Shown piece by piece: positions 1 through 8,550 of a stretch of DNA of 64,000 bases. Where the stretch lies: assembly GCF_039909015.1 (NCBI RefSeq), contig NZ_CP150919.1, positions 4,812,501 to 4,876,500 of the forward strand, in the 5' to 3' direction. This stretch comes from Pseudomonas grandcourensis (GTDB taxonomy: Bacteria; Pseudomonadota; Gammaproteobacteria; Pseudomonadales; Pseudomonadaceae). The stretch's first letter is position 1. Each line of letters starts with the position of its first letter. The position numbers and the translations under genes are program-made. The notes below the pieces were generated by a model. That model had not been told where the DNA came from. It ran no database searches and was given only the letters and a program-made list of their open reading frames with translations.

Positions 1-40
1 TTTGCCGACCTTCGACGGAGTGGGTTGTGGTGATGATCAT
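1..40 (-). CDS. YbjQ/UPF0145-like protein, N-terminal fragment (runs off window)
   Basis: The first 40 bases, read on the minus strand, open with ATG and encode MIITTTHSVEGRQ. That resembles the N-terminus of YbjQ-type (UPF0145) proteins, small proteins of poorly defined function that typically begin MI(I/V)TTT followed by an EG(R/K) stretch. The ATG overlaps the stop codon of the upstream serine hydrolase gene by four bases (ATGA), which suggests translational coupling. Only 13 residues are visible, so the assignment rests on a short motif plus the coupled start. Confidence 0.5.
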   Translation of the reverse strand, partial: MIITTTHSVEGRQ

Positions 41-1380
41 GGGTGTTCCTTCCTGTTCAGAAATTCAGCCAACGCATCAAACGCCGGCAAAGTGACGGGA
101 TCATTGGCCGAGTTGCTGGCCACCGGATGGGATGCGTAGCGGACGATGACCATTTCGGCCTTCGGGTCGACATAGATGCGCTGCCCATGAACCCCACGCG
201 CCATGAACGCCCCGCCCTCCTTGTCCGTCACCCACCACATCGACCGGTAACTCCAGTCTTTGAGCAATGTGTACCCCGCCTTGGCGAAAGCCTGCCTATC
301 ACCGCCGCCACGGATATCGTCGATCACTGCCTCTGGCACGATCTGCTGGCCGTTGAACCGACCGCCGTTACGCAACATCTCGCCAAAACGCGCCAGATCC
401 CGCAACCCCGTATTCAAGCCACCACCGGCGAACGGCGTGCCGATGGAGTCCACGGTGAAATAGGCGTCCTGTTCGGCACCCAACCGGCTCCAGATGTTCT
501 CCGACAGCAGTTGCGCAACATTGCGGCCGGTGGCGCGGGCAATGACCCAGCCCAACACATCGGTGTTGACGGTTTTGTAGGCGAACGCTTTGCCGTGCTC
601 GCCTTGCGGTTGCACTGTCTGCAAAAACTCGTAGTAACTGCGAGGGCCTTCATAACCCTTGGGCTTGGGCAACGGGTTGCCTGCCCTGGCATGGGCCCAG
701 ACCTCGGCGTTCGGGTCTGCGTAGTCTTCGCTGTATTTGAGGCCCGTGGTCATGTCGAGCACCTGCCGCACCGTGGCGCTGCCAAACGCAGAATCCGTCA
801 GCTCAGGTACATACTCGGCAACCCGCTTGTCAGCATCGATGCGCCCCTGCGCCACCAACATGGCACCCAGCGTTCCGACCACGGACTTGGTCACTGACAT
901 CGCCGCGTGCTGACCGTCCGGCTTCAACACGCCGAAGTAACGTTCGTAGACAACTTTCCCGCGGTGCATCACCACAATGCCATCGGTGTACGTGGCCGCG
1001 AGGGATTGCTCCCAGGTCATAGGCGCCTTGGCGCCAAGGGGGACGAAACTGATCCCGTCGATCTCTTTGCGCAGCACTGTCTCCAGTGGAACCGGAGCAC
1101 CCAGGCCGCGCGAAACGTTGATCGTCGGCATCAGTTGCCGGAAATTCGAAACACTCCAGCGCATTGCCGGGAACTGGAAATAGCTGCCGTCTTCAAATCG
1201 CACGGTGCGATCGGCAGGGGGTGGAGAACCGACCATCCACCCGAGTCTGGCCGGGTCACTGGCTTCAGCGTCGGGAAAAGTTGCAGGGGCGGATGCGAGG
1301 GCCAGTGATGACTTGGCAACAAACGACACAGCCGCGATGAGCCTGGCTGCGCCGCGAAAACTGGCACGAGGATGGGGCAT
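37..1380 (-). CDS. Exported beta-lactamase-fold serine hydrolase (class C / 6-aminohexanoate-dimer hydrolase type)
   Basis: A serine hydrolase of the penicillin-binding / class C beta-lactamase fold, 447 residues from the chosen ATG. The SxxK nucleophile motif is SVTKS, in the usual position after about 160 residues. The tail resembles NylB-like hydrolases. The ATG at 1380 is preferred over one 57 bases upstream because it places a basic stretch (PHPRASFRGAAR) and a hydrophobic segment ending in an Ala-rich site at the N-terminus, a good export signal. This predicts a periplasmic location. The substrate (amide, ester or peptide) cannot be told; this family is often annotated beta-lactamase without resistance activity. 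It is followed by a coupled YbjQ-like gene. Confidence 0.8.
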   Translation of the reverse strand: MPHPRASFRGAARLIAAVSFVAKSSLALASAPATFPDAEASDPARLGWMVGSPPPADRTVRFEDGSYFQFPAMRWSVSNFRQLMPTINVSRGLGAPVPLETVLRKEIDGISFVPLGAKAPMTWEQSLAATYTDGIVVMHRGKVVYERYFGVLKPDGQHAAMSVTKSVVGTLGAMLVAQGRIDADKRVAEYVPELTDSAFGSATVRQVLDMTTGLKYSEDYADPNAEVWAHARAGNPLPKPKGYEGPRSYYEFLQTVQPQGEHGKAFAYKTVNTDVLGWVIARATGRNVAQLLSENIWSRLGAEQDAYFTVDSIGTPFAGGGLNTGLRDLARFGEMLRNGGRFNGQQIVPEAVIDDIRGGGDRQAFAKAGYTLLKDWSYRSMWWVTDKEGGAFMARGVHGQRIYVDPKAEMVIVRYASHPVASNSANDPVTLPAFDALAEFLNRKEHP

Positions 1381-1496
1381 GATGTCGATTCCGTTCGAAG
1401 AGTTTGCGCAGTCTAACAGCCGGGCCTGCCAGGTCACTGCCAGTGCGGTAGACGCCTCTTGTTTCTTACTTGCCGAAAATCAAACGCCTAAAACAC

Positions 1497-1530
1497 AAAA
1501 CCCCCGGTTTCTTTCGAAACCAGGGGTTTT
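1497..1530 (-). terminator. Rho-independent terminator of the tRNA-Ser gene
   Basis: A strong hairpin lies just downstream of the tRNA on the minus strand. The arms AAAACCCC-GGTTTC and GAAACC-GGGGTTTT pair around a TTTC loop with one C/A mismatch. T-rich sequence follows on the minus strand. Confidence 0.8.
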
Positions 1531-1544
1531 GTTTACATCGAATG

Positions 1545-1634
1545 TGGCGGTGAAGGAGAGATTCGAACTCTCGATACAGTTTCCTGTATACACACTTTCC
1601 AGGCGTGCTCCTTAAGCCACTCGGACACTTCACC
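1545..1634 (-). tRNA. tRNA-Ser (anticodon GGA)
   Basis: A complete class II tRNA is read on the minus strand. The acceptor stem GGTGAAG pairs with CTTCACC, followed by discriminator G and an encoded CCA. The D-arm is TCCGAGTGGCTTAAGGA. The anticodon stem CACGC/GTGTG encloses the loop CTGGAAA, giving anticodon GGA. There is a long variable arm (TATACAG/CTGTATC) and a T-arm GAGAG-TTCGAAT-CTCTC. The long variable arm and the anticodon make it serine. Confidence 0.97.
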
Positions 1635-1857
1635 GTATCTCTTCAAACAAGTTCTGTCTGTCGAGGCGCGCTAATGTAGTCGAAAGCTTTTCCGATGGCA
1701 AATATTTTTTCAGAATTTTCATGCGGTTAACGCGATTCAGCGTTTCTGGTCGTTCCGGGCCATGGCAAACCGGCCAATCTCCGGCTTCGTGCCCTCTTCT
1801 ATATAGAGGGGAATACGCGGCAGGCACGGCGGGCTACGCCTGGCGGGCGGGCAGAGG

Positions 1858-1877
1858 GTGACTGGCGAGTCAGTCAC
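1858..1877. repeat. Short inverted repeat upstream of the crotonase gene
   Basis: A perfect 7-bp inverted repeat, GTGACTG / CAGTCAC with a 6-base spacer, lies 65 bp before the crotonase start. It could be an operator or a leader hairpin. Nothing else recognisable was seen in the 300 bp between the tRNA and the crotonase gene. Confidence 0.4.
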
Positions 1878-1941
1878 GGCGCTTTACCTGGCTTGCGGCG
1901 GTGGGTAACGTCTGCCCAACTTTATTGAAAGGAATAGCGTC

Positions 1942-2631
1942 ATGAGTGAGTTGATTTCCTACCATCTCGAAGACGGTATCGCGACCCTGACCTTGAGCAA
2001 TGGCAAGGTCAACGCCATCTCCCCAGATGTGATTGCCGAGTTCAACGCTGCGCTGGATCGGGCCGTGACTGATCGTGCGGTGGTGATCATTACCGGCCAG
2101 CCGGGCATTCTCTCTGGTGGCTATGACCTGAAGGTGATGACGGCCGGTCCTAGAGAAGCCGTGGCACTGGTGACCGCCGGCTCGACCCTGGCCCGCCGCC
2201 TGCTATCGCACCCCTTCCCGGTGATCGTTGCGTGCCCGGGGCATGCGGTGGCCAAAGGCGCGTTCCTGCTGTTGTCGGCCGACTATCGCATCGGCGTAGA
2301 CGGCGCGTTCAGCATTGGCCTGAACGAAGTGCAGATCGGCATGACCATGCACCACGCGGGTATCGAGATCGCCCGTGACCGCCTGAACAAAGTGGCGTTG
2401 CAGCGTTCGGTGGTCAACGGCGAGATGTTCAATCCACAAGGTGCCGTGGCTGCCGGCTTCCTTGATGTGGTGGTCTCGCCTGAAGAACTGCAAGGCGCGG
2501 CACTGGCCGCGGCTCGTCAGTTGAAGAAGATCAACATGACCGCGCACAAGAACACCAAACTGAAAGTGCGCAAAGCGTTGCTGGAGGCCCTGGACAACGC
2601 GATCATCCAGGATCAGGAGCATTTGGGCTAA
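1942..2631 (+). CDS. Crotonase / enoyl-CoA hydratase-isomerase family protein
   Basis: A 229-residue single-domain crotonase-fold protein. The N-terminus has the usual beta-strand pair and the NGKVNAIS segment. The first oxyanion-hole region is GILSGGYDLKVM and the second is CPGHAVAKGAFLLLSADYR. The catalytic-loop region SIGLNEVQIGMTM lacks an obvious paired Glu of classic hydratases, so the reaction (hydration, isomerisation, thioester hydrolysis) is not predictable. A GAAAGGA ribosome-binding site sits 8-14 bases before the ATG. The gene stands alone. Its natural terminator is now separated from it by a group II intron insertion. Confidence 0.85.
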   Translation: MSELISYHLEDGIATLTLSNGKVNAISPDVIAEFNAALDRAVTDRAVVIITGQPGILSGGYDLKVMTAGPREAVALVTAGSTLARRLLSHPFPVIVACPGHAVAKGAFLLLSADYRIGVDGAFSIGLNEVQIGMTMHHAGIEIARDRLNKVALQRSVVNGEMFNPQGAVAAGFLDVVVSPEELQGAALAAARQLKKINMTAHKNTKLKVRKALLEALDNAIIQDQEHLG

Positions 2632-2644
2632 GCCCGGATCTGCT

Positions 2645-3320
2645 GATCGAGTAGGAGGCGGGGTTGCCCCCGCCGTCCTCTCACACCACCGTACATACGG
2701 TTCCGTATACGGCGGTTCCTGCCTACTGATAAACAACGTCAGCGAGCTTGGTTCCGTTGATGTGTCGCCTGCGGTATCTAAGCGCCCAGACCGGCCCTCG
2801 GAGCTTCCGGCTCCTACCTCCTGATGGTCTCGACCCCCGCTACGCGGAGTTTCTGCTTTACGCTCCAGCAGAGATCACACCCGACTATCCACTCATGGCA
2901 GGTTCAGCCCTTCATTACTCCGGTTTCGAGCAACTACTACGGCCTCTGCTGACTTCTGTCGCCCATCCCGTCATCTCGCGACGCCGGTAGCACATGGCAG
3001 GCTAAACAGATCTCCCAGGGTAATTCGCGCGACCTTCCTGCTTATGCCTGTCGGATCTACGTCACAGCGTTCCGTGCAAGTATTGGGCTTTGAAGATATT
3101 GGCCTTCTTACCCCGCTGCACCGCCTAATCCGCTTCCTGTTCGTCAGGCCAGCATTTTGCCTCGGGCTTCCTTCAGATTCGCAGTCACCCGCGACACCCT
3201 TGCCTCTGGCTAACACTTCCCCTTGCCGGGTGTGTAGAGGACTTTCACCTCCAAGTCACCAGCGTGGCCACCACAGCCAAACTGGTTGCGCTTGCGCGCA
3301 ACGCGCCATGCCTGGCGCAC
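2645..3320 (-). mobile_element. ORF-less (reverse-transcriptase-deleted) group II intron, class C-like
   Basis: On the minus strand the element opens with the group II 5-prime consensus GTGCG at 3320. It continues through about 600 nt of structured RNA without an ORF and ends in two hairpins. One is a domain V-like stem (2685-2718; ACCGCCGTA paired with TACGGTGGT around an inner TACG/CGTA stem). The other is a domain VI-like GC-rich hairpin (2652-2680). The sequence closely recalls the 5-prime RNA part of Pseudomonas group II introns that normally carry an ltrA-type maturase; that ORF is absent, so splicing would need a maturase in trans. The 5-prime end lies 11 bp past a terminator hairpin and its T-run, the insertion habit of class C introns. 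The 3-prime boundary is uncertain by a few bases. Confidence 0.75.
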
Positions 3321-3330
3321 CAACAAAAAA

Positions 3331-3349
3331 CCGGGCCGCAAGGGCCCGG
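3331..3349. terminator. Bidirectional Rho-independent terminator at the intron insertion site
   Basis: A perfect 7-bp stem (CCGGGCC / GGCCCGG) has A6 on the left and a T-rich tract on the right, so it works in either direction. It is probably the original terminator of the crotonase gene. On the minus strand the hairpin plus TTTTTTG immediately precedes the group II intron. Confidence 0.75.
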
Positions 3350-3448
3350 TTCTGTTTTCTCCGGCCTGTATGTGACAACCCGGCGCTCTCTGCCTATCCT
3401 GCAAAGCAGTCTTCCTCCCCTCACAACACTCCCATTCATGGATCGAAA

Positions 3449-5062
3449 ATGGTGACGCCAGCGGATGACCCCAACAGTGCCTTCAACGAGCAAGGTAGCC
3501 GCGCGAAGCTGTCCAGGCCATTTCCCATCGACCTGCGAGGGCTGATTCTTTTCTTCGTCCTGCTCTCGGTCCTGGCGACGCTGTGCAACAGCCTCTACGT
3601 CGCTTACCGGGTGCAGCGTCAGTCCCTGATCCATTCGACGCTCGAGGCCAATGCCGCCTACGCCGCCAAGGTCGCTTCCAGCATCGGTGAGTTCCTGAAC
3701 TCGGCCCACAGTCGCCTGGACTACAGCGCCAATACGCTTGGCCAGCACTGGAACGACCCCGAAGTGCTGCGCGAAGAAGCCATTCGCCTGCAGGCCCAGG
3801 ATTCCGACTTCAACTCCATCGCCATTGTCGATGCCGATGGCAAGGTGCTCCAGGCGTACCCGGATACCTTGCAGATCGTCGGCACCAACCTGTCCTCGGA
3901 GGGCATCGAGCAGGTACTCAAGGAGCGTCGCCCGTCGGTCAGCGCGGCTTACGTTTCCACGGCGGGCAATCTGGTGGTGTTCATTTCACAACCGGTCTTC
4001 AACCCGTCGGGGAAGTTCCTCGGTGTCGTCGGCGGCTCCGTCTACCTGCTCAAGCAAAGCGCATTTCATACGGTCATCAGCCGTCACTTTCATCATGAAG
4101 GCACCTTTGCCTTCGTCGCCGACGGCAATCGGCGGCTGCTGTATCACCCGGACCCGAAGCGGATCGGCGAGGTCCTGGGCTGGAGCCTGTCGGTGGATGC
4201 GGCCTTGCGCGGCGAAAGTGGCTCCCTGGAAGGCCCGAACTACAAAGGCATCCCCATGCTGGCCGGTTTTGCCCAGGTGCCGGACGCCAACTGGGCGGTC
4301 GTGGTGCAACAACCCAGGGAGCGCAGCCTCGCCCCGCTGGGGCAACTCATGCGCAATATGGTGCTGGGCATGATTCCCGCCGGCCTGTTGGGGCTGGGCC
4401 TGATTTTGCTGGGTACGTCATTGATCGCCCGCCCGTTGCGTCAGTTGTCGGCGGCCGCCAACCAGTTGGCCGCACCGCAAACGACCGAACAACTGCAGCA
4501 AGTCCATGCCTGGTACCGCGATGCGTCGACCATTCGCCAGGCCATGCTGACCGGCGTGCAGCTGCTCCAGCAAAAGCTCGGCCAACTCAGCCATGAAGCG
4601 CAAAGCGATCCCCTGACCGGCCTGGCCAATCGAAGGGCCATGGGCAGCGTCCTGGATCTGCTGGCAAAAACCGGCCGGGCCTATTCGGTGCTGGCACTGG
4701 ATATCGATCACTTCAAAAGGGTCAACGACACTTTCGGACATGACGCCGGTGATGTGGCACTCAAGGAGGTCGCCGATATCCTCAAACAGAACTCACGGGC
4801 CGGCGACCTCGCCTGCCGCTCCGGTGGTGAAGAGTTTGCGCTGATCCTTCCGGATACGCCGCAGGAGATCGCCCGGACCATTGCCGAACGGATACGCGAG
4901 CACATCGCGCAGGCCGAGGTGCCGCAGGTTGGAAAGCTCACCATGTCCATCGGCGTGGCTTGCCAGGGCACGGACACCCTGACACCCGAAAGCGTACTGA
5001 AACGGGCCGATGAGCGTCTCTACCTGGCCAAGCAGAGCGGGCGCAACCGGGTGATGGCGTAG
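3449..5062 (+). CDS. Membrane diguanylate cyclase with periplasmic dCache-type sensor and GGDEF domain
   Basis: Makes cyclic di-GMP from two GTP. From the chosen ATG (537 residues) the order is: short cytoplasmic tail; membrane helix (LILFFVLLSVLATLCNSLYV); a roughly 280-residue periplasmic sensor of Cache type (it contains FAFVADGNRRLLYHPD); a second membrane helix (MIPAGLLGLGLILLGTSLI); a short HAMP-like linker; and a GGDEF domain. The active-site motif is GGEEF, a functional variant. The inhibitory I-site RAGD lies five residues before it, so product feedback is expected. Upstream in-frame codons run through the group II intron and terminator, so a start near 3449 is more sensible. The ribosome-binding site is weak. 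The signal sensed is unknown. Confidence 0.9.
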   Translation: MVTPADDPNSAFNEQGSRAKLSRPFPIDLRGLILFFVLLSVLATLCNSLYVAYRVQRQSLIHSTLEANAAYAAKVASSIGEFLNSAHSRLDYSANTLGQHWNDPEVLREEAIRLQAQDSDFNSIAIVDADGKVLQAYPDTLQIVGTNLSSEGIEQVLKERRPSVSAAYVSTAGNLVVFISQPVFNPSGKFLGVVGGSVYLLKQSAFHTVISRHFHHEGTFAFVADGNRRLLYHPDPKRIGEVLGWSLSVDAALRGESGSLEGPNYKGIPMLAGFAQVPDANWAVVVQQPRERSLAPLGQLMRNMVLGMIPAGLLGLGLILLGTSLIARPLRQLSAAANQLAAPQTTEQLQQVHAWYRDASTIRQAMLTGVQLLQQKLGQLSHEAQSDPLTGLANRRAMGSVLDLLAKTGRAYSVLALDIDHFKRVNDTFGHDAGDVALKEVADILKQNSRAGDLACRSGGEEFALILPDTPQEIARTIAERIREHIAQAEVPQVGKLTMSIGVACQGTDTLTPESVLKRADERLYLAKQSGRNRVMA

Positions 5063-5075
5063 ACGTCGCGGCGGA

Positions 5076-6026
5076 TCAAGCCTGATCGCGCAGCAACAGC
5101 CTGCGGATCGGTGGCTCTATCCAGTCCAGAGACACCAGCAATACTAGTGCAGTGGTCAGGTTGAAGATCAGGTGCGCCCAGGCCACTGCCATCCCCGGGT
5201 CGCCGGCAAACTCGACCATGGCCTGGGAGAACTGCGGCAGAAAGGGGAAAAACACGATGGCGCCGGCGATGTTGAACAGGCCGTTGGCAATGGCGGTGGC
5301 ACGGGCTACCGCGCTCATGCCGACACTGGCCAGCAACGCGGTCGACGTCGACCCGACGTTGGCCCCGATCACGATAGGGATCGCCGCCTCGGCAGGCAGC
5401 ACGCCTTGCTGGGCCAGCAAGATGGCGACGCCGCTGGTCACGCTGCTCGACTGCACGATGGCGGTGAACACCATCCCGGTCAAAATGCCCAGCCATGGCG
5501 CCTGGGCAAGGGAGATCCACTCGATGAATACCGGCTGCGCCTGGAGCGGCTTGAGTTCGGTCGAGATGAGATCGAGCGCGAAAAATATAAGCCCGAAATA
5601 AAACACCGACTTACCGACGACACTCACATGCCTGGGCAGCGCCGAAAGCAGCGCGCCAAGAACAATGAAGAAGGGGCCGATACTCGTCAGCTTCAGCGAC
5701 ACCAGCCAGGCCGTCGCGGTCGTCCCGACATTGGCGCCCAGCAACACCCCAAGGCTGGCACGGAACGAAATGGCCGACGCATCGACCAGCACCGTTGTCA
5801 GCGATGTGACGGCACTGCTCGATTGCATGGCCGCGGTGGCCAGCGCACCGACGGCAAAACCACTCCAGCGACTGGCCGTCACCCGCCCAAGCCAGGCCTG
5901 CAACGCATCGCCACCGATGGCCCGCAACTCCCGGCTGAAGCCTTGCAGACCGTAGATAAACAGGATGATTGCGGAAACCGCAGCGAACACCCATTGCAGG
6001 CCGCTCATCGGCACCGCCCAGAACAC
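5076..6026 (-). CDS. Na+/phosphate cotransporter family membrane protein (NptA/PF02690-like)
   Basis: A 316-residue integral membrane protein with two inverted copies of the Na/Pi cotransporter II repeat. The signature QSSSAVTS appears near residue 70 and QSSSVTSG near residue 190, each followed by a GANVG(T/S)T motif. About eight hydrophobic segments are visible. Members move phosphate, or another anion, with sodium. It lacks the C-terminal PhoU-like domain of longer bacterial homologues. The first start is GTG at 6026; an in-frame ATG lies 18 bases inside, and neither has a convincing ribosome-binding site. It converges with the diguanylate cyclase, 13 bp away. Confidence 0.85.
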   Translation of the reverse strand: MFWAVPMSGLQWVFAAVSAIILFIYGLQGFSRELRAIGGDALQAWLGRVTASRWSGFAVGALATAAMQSSSAVTSLTTVLVDASAISFRASLGVLLGANVGTTATAWLVSLKLTSIGPFFIVLGALLSALPRHVSVVGKSVFYFGLIFFALDLISTELKPLQAQPVFIEWISLAQAPWLGILTGMVFTAIVQSSSVTSGVAILLAQQGVLPAEAAIPIVIGANVGSTSTALLASVGMSAVARATAIANGLFNIAGAIVFFPFLPQFSQAMVEFAGDPGMAVAWAHLIFNLTTALVLLVSLDWIEPPIRRLLLRDQA

Positions 6027-6071
6027 TGATTCATCCGTTTTCCCTTACGATTGACTGCGGTTTTTCCGGCA

Positions 6072-6587
6072 TCAAGCCTGATGGGGGTCGACCTTGCGAT
6101 CGTGCGCGTCGGCCCTGAGTTGCTCGGTATCGACGCGGACAAACGTGGAGTCCCCGACAGCGGTCAGCACATCCCCGGCGAAGACCTCGCAAATGACCCG
6201 ACTTTTGCGCCCGACCTCGCCCTCGACTCTTGCACGCAGTGTCAGGGGGACACCCATCGGGGTGGGCTTGATGTACTTGATGCCCAGGTTACCGGTGACG
6301 CATGTAACGTGAGGCAGGCTGCCGACCTCGCGCTGTTCTGCCCGGTAGTGATAAGCCATCGCCGCCCAGTTGGAGTGACAATCGACCAGCATCGCGATCA
6401 AACCGCCGTAAACCAGCCCCGGCCAGCCGCAGTACTTGTCCTCCGGCATATGCTGCGCCATGACATGCACCCCGTCTTCATGCCAGAAGCTCTTGATGTG
6501 CAGCCCGTGCGGGTTCTGGCTGCCGCAGCCATAACAAACGCCTTCAGGCGCGGCGATGTCTTGAAGCGAGGTGTCCTGCGTGGTCAT
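6072..6587 (-). CDS. PaaI-type hotdog-fold thioesterase
   Basis: A 171-residue hotdog-fold protein of the PaaI/acyl-CoA thioesterase group, expected to cleave an acyl-CoA or related thioester in the cytoplasm. A Cys pair (CYGCGSQNPHGLH) near residue 20 is typical of one PaaI-like subgroup. The central helix carries GLVYGGLIAMLVDCHSNWA, where the catalytic Asp or Gly usually lies, followed by the KYIKPTPMG strand. It may form a loose minus-strand group with the glyoxalase-fold gene 66 bp upstream. Substrate unknown. Confidence 0.8.
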   Translation of the reverse strand: MTTQDTSLQDIAAPEGVCYGCGSQNPHGLHIKSFWHEDGVHVMAQHMPEDKYCGWPGLVYGGLIAMLVDCHSNWAAMAYHYRAEQREVGSLPHVTCVTGNLGIKYIKPTPMGVPLTLRARVEGEVGRKSRVICEVFAGDVLTAVGDSTFVRVDTEQLRADAHDRKVDPHQA

Positions 6588-6653
6588 GCCGTGTCCATCC
6601 TTAATACTGGGTGGTTCAAAGCGGACCGGGTCGCCCTGGTCCGCACCGCCTGA

Positions 6654-7190
6654 TCAATACTGGCAGAAGCGAATCCGATTGCCGAACGGGTCGTAGACTT
6701 GCAGCTCCTTGCCCCAGCCCTGCTGAACAATATCCGGGCGTCCGTAGCCGTAGCGCTTGCCCTGCAATTCATCCCTGAGCAATTCGATATTTTGCATGGG
6801 CACGAATACCGTCGAGCCCGGGCTGGCATCGCCGTGGTGCTCGGAAAGATGCAGTTGCAGCCCGTCGCGACTGATGCCCAGGTACAGCGGCAAATCCGCC
6901 TCGAAACGATGTTCGAACTCGACGCTAAAGCCAAGGAAATCCAGATAGAACTCCCGCGCCTTGGCTTCGTCGAAACTGCGCAAAATGGGGATGGGTTTAT
7001 CGAAGGTAATGCTCGGCGCTGGCGGGGTGTTGGCCTGGGCAAGCATCACCGACGCGGTGTTCCAGTCCTTGTAGCCCAGTTGCTTCGCGACCAGTTCCAG
7101 CGCGGTGGAATGGGTCACCGCTTGATTGCGTTCCTCCAGCGAGGCGCGCAACTGTTTGGCCATTTGCTTGGCCTGCTCGATTGAAAACAT
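6654..7190 (-). CDS. Glyoxalase-superfamily (VOC) protein with N-terminal helical extension
   Basis: A 178-residue protein. The first 60 residues are helical (MFSIEQAKQMAKQLRASL...), a module common in glyoxalase-superfamily proteins of Proteobacteria. The rest is one vicinal-oxygen-chelate domain beginning IPILRSFDEAKAREFY and ending VYDPFGNRIRF. Possible metal ligands are the His residues in LHLSEHHG and a late acidic residue (GKELQVYDPFGN). Such proteins act as isomerases, dioxygenases or drug-binding proteins; the function here is unassigned. Confidence 0.75.
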   Translation of the reverse strand: MFSIEQAKQMAKQLRASLEERNQAVTHSTALELVAKQLGYKDWNTASVMLAQANTPPAPSITFDKPIPILRSFDEAKAREFYLDFLGFSVEFEHRFEADLPLYLGISRDGLQLHLSEHHGDASPGSTVFVPMQNIELLRDELQGKRYGYGRPDIVQQGWGKELQVYDPFGNRIRFCQY

Positions 7191-7354
7191 GACTGCTCCT
7201 GTAGCCGAGATGCTTTGGTGCTCGCATTACCAAACCTCGACCGTCAAGAGAGGCGACAGGGTTTGTAGAAGGAGGAGACGCTTTCACCTTTCCCAACGGG
7301 AGCGAGCGGCGGGCAGCATCGGGCCGAAGCCGATAATACATAGCCGCTGCCGAG

Positions 7355-7861
7355 TTATGAAGTGGGCTTCACATGTGTCGCGTAATCATCCTGGATCGGC
7401 TGGAACCCGCAGCGCAGGTAAAAGGCAGCGCCCTCGGGTGTGTCCGTGGACAGTCGCACAACGCGAAAATGCTCACACGCCAACTCCAGCAGTTGCTGCA
7501 CCAACGCTTTGCCCACGTTCTGGCCCCTTGATGCACGTGCGACGTATACCCGCCGTAATCTTCCTGTGTCTGGCCCGGCAAATGGATCGCACGAGAGCCC
7601 GCCAATGGCTATCAGTCGCCCGTTACGGAAAGCCCCCAAAAGGCACTCTCCTGCCTGATCGAATCGATTGGCACCACGTTCCCATTCCTCGGTCAACCGG
7701 GAGAGGAACCTGAAGCCTTCTGCAACGGCCTCCGTTTCCAACTCCCGGATTTGCGGCGTAATCCCTGAGATTTTAAATATCGCGAATGGGTCCGTTGACG
7801 TGACCACTTGCAGGTTACTGCCAGACTTATCTGCGTGGTTCGCTTCGCGCCCGGCTTTCAA
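7355..7861 (-). CDS. GNAT-family N-acetyltransferase
   Basis: A GNAT acyltransferase that moves acetyl from acetyl-CoA to an unknown amine. The core starts near IGGLSCDP; the acetyl-CoA binding loop is RGQNVGKAL; the closing motif is AAFYLRCGFQ. The open reading frame begins with TTG at 7861, overlapping the stop of the upstream VOC gene by four bases (TTGA), which points to coupled translation. An in-frame GTG about 18 codons in is an alternative. An operon with the VOC gene is likely. Confidence 0.85.
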   Translation of the reverse strand: MKAGREANHADKSGSNLQVVTSTDPFAIFKISGITPQIRELETEAVAEGFRFLSRLTEEWERGANRFDQAGECLLGAFRNGRLIAIGGLSCDPFAGPDTGRLRRVYVARASRGQNVGKALVQQLLELACEHFRVVRLSTDTPEGAAFYLRCGFQPIQDDYATHVKPTS

Positions 7862-8265
7862 GACTCACTCTCGGTAGCGTTTACGGGTGTGCACAGCTCA
7901 ACCAGCGTTCCGTCAGGGCAACGAACGTAAGACACGGTTTGCCCCCAGGGCTTGGTAGTCGGAGCAGCGATTTCGCTAGCGCCTGCTCGGATCGCGTTGG
8001 CATGCGCCACCGGGACATCCTCGGTCACCAGACCGACTTCGACGCCTAATGGTTTGAGGGATGAGTGCGCCGGGACATGACCGGTGCTGAAGTTCGATGC
8101 GGCCAGTTCATCGGCGGCGAATGCCAGCGCGGTTTCGCCGGTTTCCAGTTCGCCATAGGTGCCGGACTCATGGAGGAACCGAACGCTGAGCCCGAAGGCC
8201 GATGAGAAGAACTTGAGAGAGGCCTCTACATCCTTGACGTAGATGATCAGGTAGCCAAATTTCAT
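7858..8265 (-). CDS. VOC-family (glyoxalase/bleomycin-resistance-like) protein
   Basis: A 135-residue single VOC domain starting MKFGYLIIYVKDVEASLKFF and ending SYVRCPDGTLVELC, the normal size for this family. The ATG at 8265 is chosen because AAGGA lies 10 bases upstream and the fold begins there; upstream in-frame codons have no family features. The closing Glu in TLVELC fits a metal ligand. It heads a two-gene unit with the overlapping GNAT gene. Such VOC/acetyltransferase pairs often handle toxic small molecules, but no substrate can be named. Confidence 0.8.
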   Translation of the reverse strand: MKFGYLIIYVKDVEASLKFFSSAFGLSVRFLHESGTYGELETGETALAFAADELAASNFSTGHVPAHSSLKPLGVEVGLVTEDVPVAHANAIRAGASEIAAPTTKPWGQTVSYVRCPDGTLVELCTPVNATESES

Positions 8266-8550
8266 GAACGAACATTCCTTGTCGTGCCAATCGATCGGTG
8301 AATCTAGCAGTTTTGAGTGAAGTGTCGAGGGACACCAAACCGAAAACCCATCAGGTGTTTCCCGTTTATTCGTTCGAAACACAACGAGGGCAGGAATCAG
8401 ATCGTCGCTGACAAACACCACTCAGCAGTGCTTGTTTAAGCGCTCTGTAGGTTACTTCATGAAAGCCACAATGCCTTGCGCCGTTGCCTACAGGTACGCC
8501 AGAATCCGCCGGCTTGTGCGCCTTGGGGGGTGTCGGTAACTTGGTTCGGG

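Noticed and set aside
2203..3216. Open frames on both strands over the crotonase 3-prime end and the intron
   Set aside because: They are translations of structured intron RNA and of the crotonase antisense strand; none has a ribosome-binding site or a protein-family motif.
3044..3448. Long in-frame N-terminal extension of the diguanylate cyclase gene
   Set aside because: The extra 135 codons translate the group II intron and the terminator. No family feature lies there and the membrane helix follows a start near 3449.
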